A stretch of 64,000 nt of DNA, taken from assembly GCF_964204645.1 (NCBI RefSeq), contig NC_134025.1, positions 31,999,561 through 32,063,560 of the forward strand, in the 5' to 3' direction. The DNA comes from Tubulanus polymorphus (taxonomy: Eukaryota; Nemertea; Palaeonemertea; Tubulaniformes; Tubulanidae). Positions 12,844 to 25,684 of this stretch are shown here, one piece after another (position 1 is the first letter of the stretch; each line of letters begins with the position of its first letter). The translations under genes and the position numbers were made by a program. The notes beneath the pieces were generated by a model that had not been told where the DNA came from, made no database searches, and was given only the letters and a program-made list of their open reading frames with translations.

Positions 12844-15800
12844 CTGAAGATGATTGACTCGATCTGAAATGATAGGTTAGGTAGACTGAACTGATTTCGA
12901 GTAGATGGACTGAAAGATACAGATTTTTCTTGCAAAATAGGGTCCTAAAGATGATGAGTTCTATCTTAATTGATGGGTTAGGGTGTACTGAACTGATTTC
13001 AAATAGATAGGTTGAAAGAATCAGAATTTTCTGGTTGCTTTTGGTTCTGAAGATGATGGATTCAATCTGAAAAGGTGTTAAGGCGTATTGAACTGATTTC
13101 AAATAGATAGGTGCAAAGATTAAGAATTTTTTAGCTATTTATGCTCCTGAAGACGATGGACTCGATCTGAAATGATAGGTTAAGGTAGACTGAACTGATT
13201 CTGAATAGATGGACTGAAAGATATAGATTTTTCTTGCAAAATAGGGTCCTAAAGATGATGAGTTCTATCTTAATTGATGGCTTAGGGTGTACTGAACTGA
13301 TTTCAAATAGATAGGTGGAAAGATTAAGAATTTTCTGGCTATTTATGCTCCTGAAGATGATGGACTCGATCTGAAATGATAGGTTAAGGTAAACTGAACT
13401 GATTTCGGGTAGATGGACTGAAAGATACAGATTTTTCTTGCAAAATAGGGTCCTAAAGATGATGAATTCTATCTTAATTGATGGGTTAGGGTGTACTGAA
13501 CTGATTTCAAATAGATAGGTTGAAAGAATCAGAATTTTCTGGCTGCCTTTGGTTCTCAAGATGATGGACTCAATCTGAAAAGATGGGCTAAGGCGTATTG
13601 AACTGATTTCAAATAGATAGGTGGAAAGATTAAGAATTTTCTGGCTATTTATGCTCCTGAAGATGATGGACTCGATCTGAAATGATAGGTTAAGGTAAAC
13701 TGAACTGATTTCGAGTAGATGGACTGAAAGATACAGATTTTTCTTGCAAAATAGGGTCCTAAAGATGATGAATTCTATCTTAATTGATGGGTTAGGGTGA
13801 ACTGAACTGATTTCAAATAGATAGGTGGATAGAATCAGAATTTTCTGGCTGCCTTTGGTTCTGAAGATGATGGACTTAATCTGAAAAGATGGGCTAAGGC
13901 GAATTGAACTGATTTCAAATAGATAGGTGGAAAGATTAAGAATTTTCTGGCTATTTATGCTCCTGAAGATGATGGACTCGATCTGAAATGATAGGTTAAG
14001 GTAAACTGAACTGATTTCGAGTAGATGGACTGAAAGATACAGATTTTTCTTGCAAAATAGGGTCCTAAAGATGATGAATTCTATCTTAATTGATGGGTTA
14101 GGGTGTACTGAACTGATTTCAAATAGATAGGTTGAAAGAATCAGAATTTTCTGGCTGCTTTTGGTTCTGAAGATGATGGATTCAATCTGAAAAGATGCGT
14201 TAAGGCGTATTGAACTGATTTCAAATAGATAGGTGGAAAGATTAAGAATTTTCTGGCTATTTATGCTCCTGAAGATGATGGACTCGATCTGAAATGATAG
14301 GTTAAGGTAAACTGAACTGATTTCGAGTAGATGGACTTAAAGATGCAGATTTTTCTTGCAAAATAGGGTCCTAAAGATGATGAGTTCTATCTTAATTGAT
14401 GGGTTAGGGTGTACTGAACTGATTTCAAATAGATAGGTTGAAAGATTAAGAATTTTCTGGCTATTTATGCTCCTGAAGATGATGGACTCGATCTGAAATG
14501 ATAGGTTAAGGTAAACTGAACTGATTTCGAGCAGATGGACTGAAAGATACAGATTTTTCTTGCAAAATAGGGTCCTAAAGATGATGAATTCTATCTTAAT
14601 TGATGGGTTAGGGTGAACTGAACTGATTTCAAATAGATAGGTGGAAAGAATCAGAATTTTCTGGCTGCCTTTGGTTCTGAAGATGATGGACTCAATCTGA
14701 AAAGATGGGCTAAGGCGTATTGAACTGATTTCAAATAGATAGGTGTAAAGATTAAGAATTTTCTGGCTATTTATGCTCCTGAAGATGAAGGACTCGATCT
14801 GAAATGATAGGTTAAGGTAAACTGAACTGATTTCGAGTAGATGGACTGAAAGATACAGATTTTGCTTGCAAAATAGGGTCCTAAAGATGATGAATTCTAT
14901 CTTAATTGATGGGTTAGGGTGAACTGAACTGATTTCAAATAGATAGGTTGAAAGAATCAGAATTTTCTGGCTGCTTTTGGTTCTGAAGATGATGGATTCA
15001 ATCTGAAAAGATGTGTTAAGGCGTATTGAACTGATTTCAAATAGATAGGTGGAAAGAATCAGAATTTTCTGGCTGCTTTTGGTTCTGAAGATGATGGATT
15101 CAATCTGAAAAGATGTGTTAAGGCGTATTGAACTGATTTCAAATAGATAGGTGGAAAGATTAAGAATTTTCTGGCTATTTATGCTCCTGAAGATGATAAA
15201 CTCGATCTGAAATGATAGGTTAAGGTAAACTGAATTGATTTCGAGTAGATGGACTGAAAGATACAGATTTTTCTTGCAAAATAGGGTCCTAAAGATGATG
15301 AATTCTATCTTAATTGATGGGTTAGGGTGTACTGAACTGATTTCAAATAGATAGGTTGAAAGAATCAGAATTTTCTGGCTGCTTTTGGTTCTGAAGATGA
15401 TGGATTCAATCTGAAAAGATGTGTTAAGGCGTATTGAACTGATTTCAAATAGATAGGTGGAAAGATTAAGAATTTTCTGGCTATTTATGCTCCTGAAGAT
15501 GATGGACTCGATCTGAAATGATAGGTTAAGGTAAACTGAACTGATTTCGAGCAGATGGACTGAAAGATACAGATTTTTCTTGCAAAATAGGGTCCTAAAG
15601 ATGATGAATTCTATCTTAATTGATGGGTTAGGGTGTACTGAACTGATTTCAAATAGATAGGTTGAAAGAATCAAAATTTTCTGGCTGCCTTTGGTTCTCA
15701 AGATGATGGACTCAATCTGAAAAGATGGGCTAAGGCGTATTGAACTGATTTCAAATAGATAGGTGGAAAGATTAAGAATTTTCTGGCTATTTATGCTCCT

Positions 15801-17838
15801 GAAGATGATGGACTCGATCTGAAATGATAGGTTAAGGTAAACTGAACTGATTTCGAGTAGATGGACTGAAAGATACAGATTTTTCTTGCAAAATAGGGTC
15901 CTAAAGATGATGAATTCTATCTTAATTGATGGGTTAGGGTGAACTGAACTGATTTCAAATAGATAGGTGGATAGAATCAGAATTTTCTGGCTGCCTTTGG
16001 TTCTGAAGATGATGGACTCAATCTGAAAAGATGGGCTAAGGCGAATTGAACTGATTTCAAATAGATAGGTGGAAAGATTAAGAATTTTCTGGCTATTTAT
16101 GCTCCTGAAGATGATGGACTCGATCTAAAATGATAGGTTAAGGTAAACTGAACTGATTTCGAGTAGATGGACTGAAAGATACAGATTTTTCTTGCAAAAT
16201 AGGGTCCTAAAGATGATGAATTCTATCTTAATTGATGGGTTAGGGTGTACTGAACTGATTTCAAATAGATAGGTTGAAAGAATCAGAATTTTCTGGCTGC
16301 TTTTGGTTCTGAAGATGATGGATTCAATCTGAAAAGATGTGTTAAGGCGTATTGAACTGATTTAAAATAGATAGGTGGAAAGATTAAGAATTTTCTGGCT
16401 ATTTATGCTCCTGAAGATGATGGACTCAATCTGAAATGATAGGTTAAGGTAAACTGAACTGATTTCGAGTAGATGGACTTAAAGATACAGATTTTTCTTG
16501 CAAAATAGGGTCCTAAAGATGATGAGTTCTATCTTAATTGATGGGTTAGGGTGTACTGAACTGATTTCAAATAGATAGGTTGAAAGATTAAGAATTTTCT
16601 GGCTATTTATGCTCCTGAAGATGATGGACTCGATCTGAAATGATAGGTTAAGGTAAACTGAACTGATTTCGAGCAGATGGACTGAAAGATACAGATTTTT
16701 CTTGCAAAATAGGGTCCTAAAGATGATGAATTCTATCTTAATTGATGGGTTAGGGTGAACTGAACTGATTTCAAATAGATAGGTGGAAAGAATCAGAATT
16801 TTCTGGCTGCCTTTGGTTCTGAAGATGATGGACTCAATCTGAAAAGATGGGCTAAGGCGTATTGAACTGATTTCAAATAGATAGGTGTAAAGATTAAGAA
16901 TTTTCTGGCTATTTATGCTCCTGAAGATGAAGGACTCGATCTGAAATGATAGGTTAAGGTAAACTGAACTGATTTCGAGTAGATGGACTGAAAGATACAG
17001 ATTTTTCTTGCAAAATAGGGTCCTAAAGATGATGAGTTCTATCTTAATTGATGGGTTAGGGTGAACTGAACTGATTTCAAATAGATAGGTTGAAAGAATC
17101 AGAATTTTATGGCTGCTTTTGGTTCTGAAGATGATGGATTCAATCTGAAAAGATGGGCTAAGGCGTATTGAACTGATTTCAAATAGATAGGTGGAAAGAT
17201 TAAGAATTTTCTGGCTATTTATGCTCCTGAAGATGATGGACTCGATCTGAAATGATAGGTTAAGGTAAACTGAATTGATTTCGAGTAGATGGATTGATAG
17301 ATACAGATTTTTCTTGCAAAATAGGGTCCTAAAGATGATGAATTCTATCTTAATTGATCGGTTAGGGTGTACTGAACTGATTTCAAATAGATAGGTTGAA
17401 AGAATCAGAATTTTCTGGCTGCTTTTGGTTCTGAAGATGATGGATTCAATCTGAAAAGATGTGTTAAGGCGTATTGAACTGATTTAAAATAGATAGGTGG
17501 AAAGATTCAGAATTTTCTGGCTATTTATGCTCCTGAAGATGATGGACTCGATCTGAAATGATAGGTTAAGGTAAACTGAACTGATTTCGAGTAGATGGAC
17601 TGAAAGATACAGATTTTTCTTGCAAAATAGGGTCCTAAAGATGATGAATTCTATCTTAATTGATGGGTTAGGGTGAACTGAACTGATTTCAAATAGATAG
17701 GTTAAAAGAATCAGAATTTTCTGGCTGCTTTTGGTTCTGAAGATGATGGATTCAATCTGAAAAGATGGGCTAAGGCGTATTGAACTGATTTCAAATAGAT
17801 AGGTGGAAAGATTAAGAATTTTCTGGCTATTTATGCTC
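12844..17838 (+). repeat. Macro-unit 4 (4,995 bp)
   Basis: It has the same total length as unit 3 but not the same content. It is one trimer shorter near its start and one trimer longer at about 16.1-16.4 kb, where an A monomer has GATCTAAAATG. Offsets to unit 3 change from 4689 to 4995 accordingly. Rare variants GGTTGCTTTTGG (about 13033) and AAAAGGTGTTAAGG (a 2-bp deletion, about 13072) recur at 18028 and 18067. Confidence 0.8.
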
Positions 17839-20800
17839 CTGAAGATGATTGACTCGATCTGAAATGATAGGTTAGGTAGACTGAACTGATTTCGAGTAGA
17901 TGGACTGAAAGATACAGATTTTTCTTGCAAAATAGGGTCCTAAAGATGATGAGTTCTATCTTAATTGATGGGTTAGGGTGTACTGAACTGATTTCAAATA
18001 GATAGGTTGAAAGAATCAGAATTTTCTGGTTGCTTTTGGTTCTGAAGATGATGGATTCAATCTGAAAAGGTGTTAAGGCGTATTGAACTGATTTCAAATA
18101 GATAGGTGCAAAGATTAAGAATTTTTTAGCTATTTATGCTCCTGAAGACGATGGACTCGATCTGAAATGATAGGTTAAGGTAGACTGAACTGATTCTGAA
18201 TAGATGGACTGAAAGATACAGATTTTTCTTGCAAAATAGGGTCCTAAAGATGATGAGTTCTATCTTAATTGATGGCTTAGGGTGTACTGAACTGATTTCA
18301 AATAGATAGGTGGAAAGATTAAGAATTTTCTGGCTATTTATGCTCCTGAAGATGATGGACTCGATCTGAAATGATAGGTTAAGGTAAACTGAACTGATTT
18401 CGGGTAGATGGACTGAAAGATACAGATTTTTCTTGCAAAATAGGGTCCTAAAGATGATGAATTCTATCTTAATTGATGGGTTAGGGTGTACTGAACTGAT
18501 TTCAAATAGATAGGTTGAAAGAATCAGAATTTTCTGGCTGCCTTTGGTTCTCAAGATGATGGACTCAATCTGAAAAGATGGGCTAAGGCGTATTGAACTG
18601 ATTTCAAATAGATAGGTGGAAAGATTAAGAATTTTCTGGCTATTTATGCTCCTGAAGATGATGGACTCGATCTGAAATGATAGGTTAAGGTAAACTGAAC
18701 TGATTTCGAGTAGATGGACTGAAAGATACAGATTTTTCTTGCAAAATAGGGTCCTAAAGATGATGAATTCTATCTTAATTGATGGGTTAGGGGGAACTGA
18801 ACTGATTTCAAATAGATAGGTGGATAGAATCAGAATTTTCTGGCTGCCTTTGGTTCTGAAGATGATGGACTTAATCTGAAAAGATGGGCTAAGGCGAATT
18901 GAACTGATTTCAAATAGATAGGTGGAAAGATTAAGAATTTTCTGGCTATTTATGCTCCTGAAGATGATGGACTCGATCTGAAATGATAGGTTAAGGTAAA
19001 CTGAACTGATTTCGAGTAGATGGACTGAAAGATACAGATTTTTCTTGCAAAATAGGGTCCTAAAGATGATGAATTCTATCTTAATTGATGGGTTAGGGTG
19101 TACTGAACTGATTTCAAATAGATAGGTTGAAAGAATCAGAATTTTCTGGCTGCTTTTGGTTCTGAAGATGATGGATTCAATCTGAAAAGATCTGTTAAGG
19201 CGTATTGAACTGATTTAAAATAGATAGGTGGAAAGATTAAGAATTTTCTGGCTATTTATGCTCCTGAAGATGATGGACTCGATCTGAAATGATAGGTTAA
19301 GGTAAACTGAACTGATTTCGAGTAGATGGACTGAAAGATACAGATTTTTCTTGCAAAATAGGGTCCTAAAGATGATGAGTTCTATCTTAATTGATGGGTT
19401 AGGGTGTACTGAACTGATTTCAAATAGATAGGTGGAAAGATTAAGAATTTTCTGGCTATTTATGCTCCTGCAGATGATGGACTCGATCTGAAATGATAGG
19501 TTAAGGTAAACTGAACTGATTTCGAGCAGATGGACTGAAAGATACAGATTTTTCTTGCAAAATAGGGTCCTAAAGATGATGAATTCTATCTTAATTGATG
19601 GGTTAGGGTGTACTGAACTGATTTCAAATAGATAGGTTGAAAGAATCAGAATTTTCTGGCTGCCTTTGGTTCTCAAGATGATGGACTCAATCTGAAAAGA
19701 TGGGCTAAGGCGTATTGAACTGATTTCAAATAGATAGGTGGAAAGATTAAGAATTTTCTGGCTATTTATGCTCCTGAAGATGATGGACTCGATCTGAAAT
19801 GATAGGTTAAGGTAAACTGAACTGATTTCGAGTAGATGGACTGAAAGATACAGATTTTTCTTGCAAAATAGGGTCCTAAAGATGATGAGTTCTATCTTAA
19901 TTGATGGGTTAGGGTGAACTGAACTGATTTCAAATAGATAGGTGGATAGAATCAGAATTTTCTGGCTGCCTTTGGTTCTGAAGATGATGGACTCAATCTG
20001 AAAAGATGGGCTAAGGCGAATTGAACTGATTTCAAATAGATAGGTGGAAAGATTAAGAATTTTCTGGCTATTTATGCTCCTGAAGATGATGGACTCGATC
20101 TGAAATGATAGGTTAAGGTAAACTGAACTGATTTCGAGTAGATGGACTGAAAGATACAGATTTTTCTTGCAAAATAGGGTCTTAAAGATGATGAATTTTA
20201 TCTTAATTGATGGGTTAGGGTGTACTGAACTGATTTCAAATAGATAGGTTGAAAGAATCAGAATTTTCTGGCTGCTTTTGGTTCTGAAGATGATGGATTC
20301 AATCTGAAAAGATGTGTTAAGGCGTATTGAACTGATTTCAAATAGATAGGTGGAAAGATTAAGAATTTTCTGGCTATTTATGCTCCTGAAGATGATGGAC
20401 TCGTTCTGAAATGATAGGTTAGGTAGACTGAACTGATTTCGAGTAGATGGACTGAAAGATACAGATTTTTCTTGCAAAATAGGGTCCTAAAGATGATGAA
20501 TTCTATCTTAATTGATGGGTTAGGGTGTACTGAACTGATTTCAAATAGATAGGTGGAAAGATTAAGAATTTTCTGGCTATTTATGCTCCTGAAGATGATG
20601 GACTCGATCTGAAATGATAGGTTAAGGCAAACTGAACTGATTTCGAGTAGATGGACTGAAAGATACAGATTTTTCTTGCAAAATAGGGTCCTAAAGATGA
20701 TGAGTTCTATCTTAATTGATGGGTTAGGGTGTACTGAACTGATTTCAAATAGATAGGTGGAAAGATTAAGAATTTTCTGGCTATTTATGCTCCTGAAGAT

Positions 20801-23800
20801 GATGGACTCGATCTGAAATGATAGGTTAAGGAAAACTGATATGATTTCGAGTAGATGGACTGAAAGATACAGATTTTTCTTGCAAAATAGGGTCCTAAAG
20901 ATGATGAATTCTATCTTAATTGATGGGTTAGGGTGTACTGAACTGATTTCAAATAGATAGGTTGAAAGAATCAGAATTTTCTGGCTGCTTTTGGTTCTGA
21001 AGATGATGGATTCAATCTGAAAAGATGTGTTAAGGCGTATTGAACTGATTTCAAATAGATAGGTGGAAAGATTAAGAATTTTCTGGCTATTTATGCTCCT
21101 GAAGATGATGGACTCGATCTGAAATGATAGGTTAAGGTAAACTGAACTGATTTCGAGTAGATGGACTGAAAGATACAGATTTTTCTTGCAAAATAGGGTC
21201 CTAAAGATGATGAGTTCTATCTTAATTGATGGGTTAGGGTGTACTGAACTGATTTCAAATAGATAGGTGGAAAGATTAAGAATTTTCTGGCTATTTATGC
21301 TCCTGCAGATGATGGACTCGATCTGAAATGATAGGTTAAGGTAAACTGAACTGATTTCGAGCAGATGGACTGAAAGATACAGATTTTTCTTGCAAAATAG
21401 GGTCCTAAAGATGATGAATTCTATCTTAATTGATGGGTTAGGGTGTACTGAACTGATTTCAAATAGATAGGTTGAAAGAATCAGAATTTTCTGGCTGCCT
21501 TTGGTTCTCAAGATGATGGACTCAATCTGAAAAGATGGGCTAAGGCGTATTGAACTGATTTCAAATAGATAGGTGGAAAGATTAAGAATTTTCTGGCTAT
21601 TTATGCTCCTGAAGATGATGGACTCGATCTGAAATGATAGGTTAAGGTAAACTGAACTGATTTCGAGTAGATGGACTGAAAGATACAGATTTTTCTTGCA
21701 AAATAGGGTCCTAAAGATGATGAGTTCTATCTTAATTGATGGGTTAGGGTGAACTGAACTGATTTCAAATAGATAGGTGGATAAAATCAGAATTTTCTGG
21801 CTGCCTTTGGTTCTGAAGATGATGGACTCAATCTGAAAAGATGGGCTAAGGCGAATTGAACTGATTTCAAATAGATAGGTGGACAGATTAAGAATTTTCT
21901 GGCTATTTATGCTCCTGAAGATGATGGACTCGATCTGAAATGATAGGTTAAGGTAAACTGAACTGATTTCGAGTAGATGGACTGAAAGATACAGATTTTT
22001 CTTGCAAAATAGGGTCTTAAAGATGATGAATTTTATCTTAATTGATGGGTTAGGGTGTACTGAACTGATTTCAAATAGATAGGTTGAAAGAATCAGAATT
22101 TTCTGGCTGCTTTTGGTTCTGAAGATGATGGATTCAATCTGAAAAGATGTGTCAAGGCGTATTGAACTGATTTCAAATAGATAGGTGGAAAGATTAAGAA
22201 TTTTCTGGCTATTTATGCTCCTGAAGATGATGGACTCGTTCTGAAATGATAGGTTAGGTAGACTGAACTGATTTCGAGTAGATGGACTGAAAGATACAGA
22301 TTTTTCTTGCAAAATAGGGTCCTAAAGATGATGAATTCTATCTTAATTGATGGGTTAGGGTGTACTGAACTGATTTCAAATAGATAGGTGGAAAGATTAA
22401 GAATTTTCTGGCTATTTATGCTCCTGAAGATGATGGACTCGATCTGAAATGATAGGTTAAGGAAAACTGAAATGATTTCGAGTAGATGGACTGAAAGATA
22501 CAGATTTTTCTTGCAAAATAGGGTCCTAAAGATGATGAATTCTATCTTAATTGATGGGTTAGGGTGTACTGAACTGATTTCAAATAGATAGGTTGAAAGA
22601 ATCAGAATTTTCTGGCTGCTTTTGGTTCTGAAGATGATGGATTCAATCTGAAAAGATGTGTTAAGGCGTATTGAACTGATTTCAAATAGATAGGTGGAAA
22701 GATTAAGAATTTTCTGGCTATTTATGCTCCTGAAGATGATGGACTCATCTGAAATGATAGGTTAAGGTAAACTGAACTGATTTCGAGTAGATGGACTGAA
22801 AGATACAGATTTTTCTTGCAAAATAGGGTCCTAAAGATGATGAGTTCTATCTTAATTGATGGGTTAGGGTGTACTGAACTGATTTCAAATAGATAGGTGG
22901 AAAGATTAAGAATTTTCTGGCTATTTATGCTCCTGAAGATGATGGACTCGATCTGAAATGATAGGTTAAGGTAAATTGAACTGATTTAGAGCAGATGGAC
23001 TGAAAGATACAGATTTTTCTTGCAAAATAGGGTCCTAAAGATGATGAGTTCTATCTTAATTGATGGGTTAGGGTGAACTGAACTGATTTCAAATAGATAG
23101 GTTGAAAGAATCAGAATTTTATGGCTGCTTTTGGTTCTGAAGATGATGGATTCAATCTGAAAAGATGGGCTAAGGCGTATTGAACTGATTTCAAATAGAT
23201 AGGTGGAAAGATTAAGAATTTTCTGGCTATTTATGCTCCTGAAGATGATGGACTCGATCTGAAATGATAGGTTAAGGTAAACTGAATTGATTTCGAGTAG
23301 ATGGACTGATAGATACAGATTTTTCTTGCAAAATAGGGTCCTAAAGATGATGAATTCTATCTTAATTGATGGGTTAGGGTGTACTGAACTGATTTCAAAT
23401 AGATAGGTTGAAAGAATCAGAATTTTCTGGCTGCTTTTGGTTCTGAAGATGATGGATTCAATCTGAATAGATGTGTTAAGGCGTATTGAACTGATTTCAA
23501 ATAGATAGGTGGAAAGATTCAGAATTTTCTGGCTATTTATGCTCCTGAAGATGATGGACTCGATCTGAAATGATAGGTTAAGGTAAACTGAACTGATTTC
23601 GAGTAGATGGACTGAAAGATACAGATTTTTCTTGCAAAATAGGGTCTTAAAGATGATGAATTTTATCTTAATTGATGGGTTAGGGTGTACTGAACTGATT
23701 TCAAATAGATAGGTTGAAAGAATCAGAATTTTCTGGCTGCTTTTGGTTCTGAAGATGATGGATTCAATCTGAAAAGATGTGTTAAGGCGTATTGAACTGA

Positions 23801-25684
23801 TTTCAAATAGATAGGTGGAAAGATTAAGAATTTTCTGGCTATTTATGCTCCTGAAGATGATGGACTCGTTCTGAAATGATAGGTTAGGTAGACTGAACTG
23901 ATTTCGAGTAGATGGACTGAAAGATACAGATTTTTCTTGCAAAATAGGGTCCTAAAGATGATGAATTCTATCTTAATTGATGGGTTAGGGTGTACTGAAC
24001 TGATTTCAAATAGATAGGTGGAAAGATTAAGAATTTTCTGGCTATTTATGCTCCTGAAGATGATGGACTCGATCTGAAATGATAGGTTAAGGTAAACTGA
24101 ACTGATTTCGAGTAGATGGACTGAAAGATACAGATTTTTCTTGCAAAATAGGGTCCTAAAGATGATGAGTTCTATCTTAATTGATGGGTTAGGGTGTACT
24201 GAACTGATTTCAAATAGATAGGTGGAATGATTAAGAATTTTCTGGCTATTTATGCTCCTGAAGATGATGGACTCGATCTGAAATGATCGGTTAAGGAAAA
24301 CTGAAATGATTTCGAGTAGATGGACTGAAAGATACAGATTTTTCTTGCAAAATAGGGTCCTAAAGATGATGAATTCTATCTTAATTGATGGGTTAGGGTG
24401 TACTGAACTGATTTCAAATAGATAGGTTGAAAGAATCAGAATTTTCTGGCTGCTTTTGGTTCTGAAGATGATGGATTCAATCTGAAAAGATGTGTTAAGG
24501 CGTATTGAACTTATTTCAAATAGATAGGTGGAAAGATTAAGAATTTTCTGGCTATTTATGCTCCTGAAGATGATGGACTCATCTGAAATGATAGGTTAAG
24601 GTAAACTGAACTGATTTCGAGTAGATGGACTGAAAGATACAGATTTTTCTTGCAAAATAGGGTCCTAAAGATGATGAGTTCTATCTTAATTGATGGGTTA
24701 GGGTGTACTGAACTGATTTCAAATAGATAGGTGGAAAGATTAAGAATTTTCTGGCTATTTATGCTCCTGAAGATGATGGACTCGATCTGAAATGATAGGT
24801 TAAGGTAAATTGAACTGATTTAGAGCAGATGGACTGAAAGATACAGATTTTTCTTGCAAAATAGGGTCCTAAAGATGATGAGTTCTATCTTAATTGATGG
24901 GTTAGGGTGAACTGAACTGATTTCAAATAGATAGGTTGAAAGAATCAGAATTTTATGGCTGCTTTTGGTTCTGAAGATGATGGATTCAATCTGAAAAGAT
25001 GGGCTAAGGCGTATTGAACTGATTTCAAATAGATAGGTGGAAAGATTAAGAATTTTCTGGCTATTTATGCTCCTGAAGATGATGGACTCGATCTGAAATG
25101 ATAGGTTAAGGTAAACTGAATTGATTTCGAGTAGATGGACTGATAGATACAGATTTTTCTTGCAAAATAGGGTCCTAAAGATGATGAATTCTATCTTAAT
25201 TGATGGGTTAGGGTGTACTGAACTGATTTCAAATAGATAGGTTGAAAGAATCAGAATTTTCTGGCTGCTTTTGGTTCTGAAGATGATGGATTCAATCTGA
25301 AAAGATGTGTTAAGGCGTATTGAACTGATTTCAAATAGATAGGTGGAAAGATTCAGAATTTTCTGGCTATTTATGCTCCTGAAGATGATGGACTCGATCT
25401 GAAATGATAGGTTAAGGTAAACTGAACTGATTTCGAGTAGATGGACTGAAAGATACAGATTTTTCTTGCAAAATAGGGTCCTAAAGATGATGAATTCTAT
25501 CTTAATTGATGGGTTAGGGTGAACTGAACTGATTTCAAATAGATAGGTTAAAAGAATCAGAATTTTCTGGCTGCTTTTGGTTCTGAAGATGATGGATTCA
25601 ATCTGAAAAGATGGGCTAAGGCGTATTGAACTGATTTCAAATAGATAGGTGGAAAGATTAAGAATTTTCTGGCTATTTATGCTC
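17839..25684 (+). repeat. Macro-unit 5, expanded by ~1.83-kb internal tandem duplication
   Basis: The unit starts like macro-unit 4 (same variants to about 18.9 kb) but is 7,846 bp long because a subunit of about 1,835 bp (18 monomers) was repeated. Landmarks: CTCCTGCAGATG at about 19466 and 21301; GACTCGTTCTG at about 20398, 22233 and 23867; GACTCATCTG at about 22742 and 24576. The segments ending at 22312, 23942 and 25776 match with spacings of 1630 and 1834 bp. Shared point variants such as GGTCTTAAAG and GAATTTTATC travel with each copy. Confidence 0.78.
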
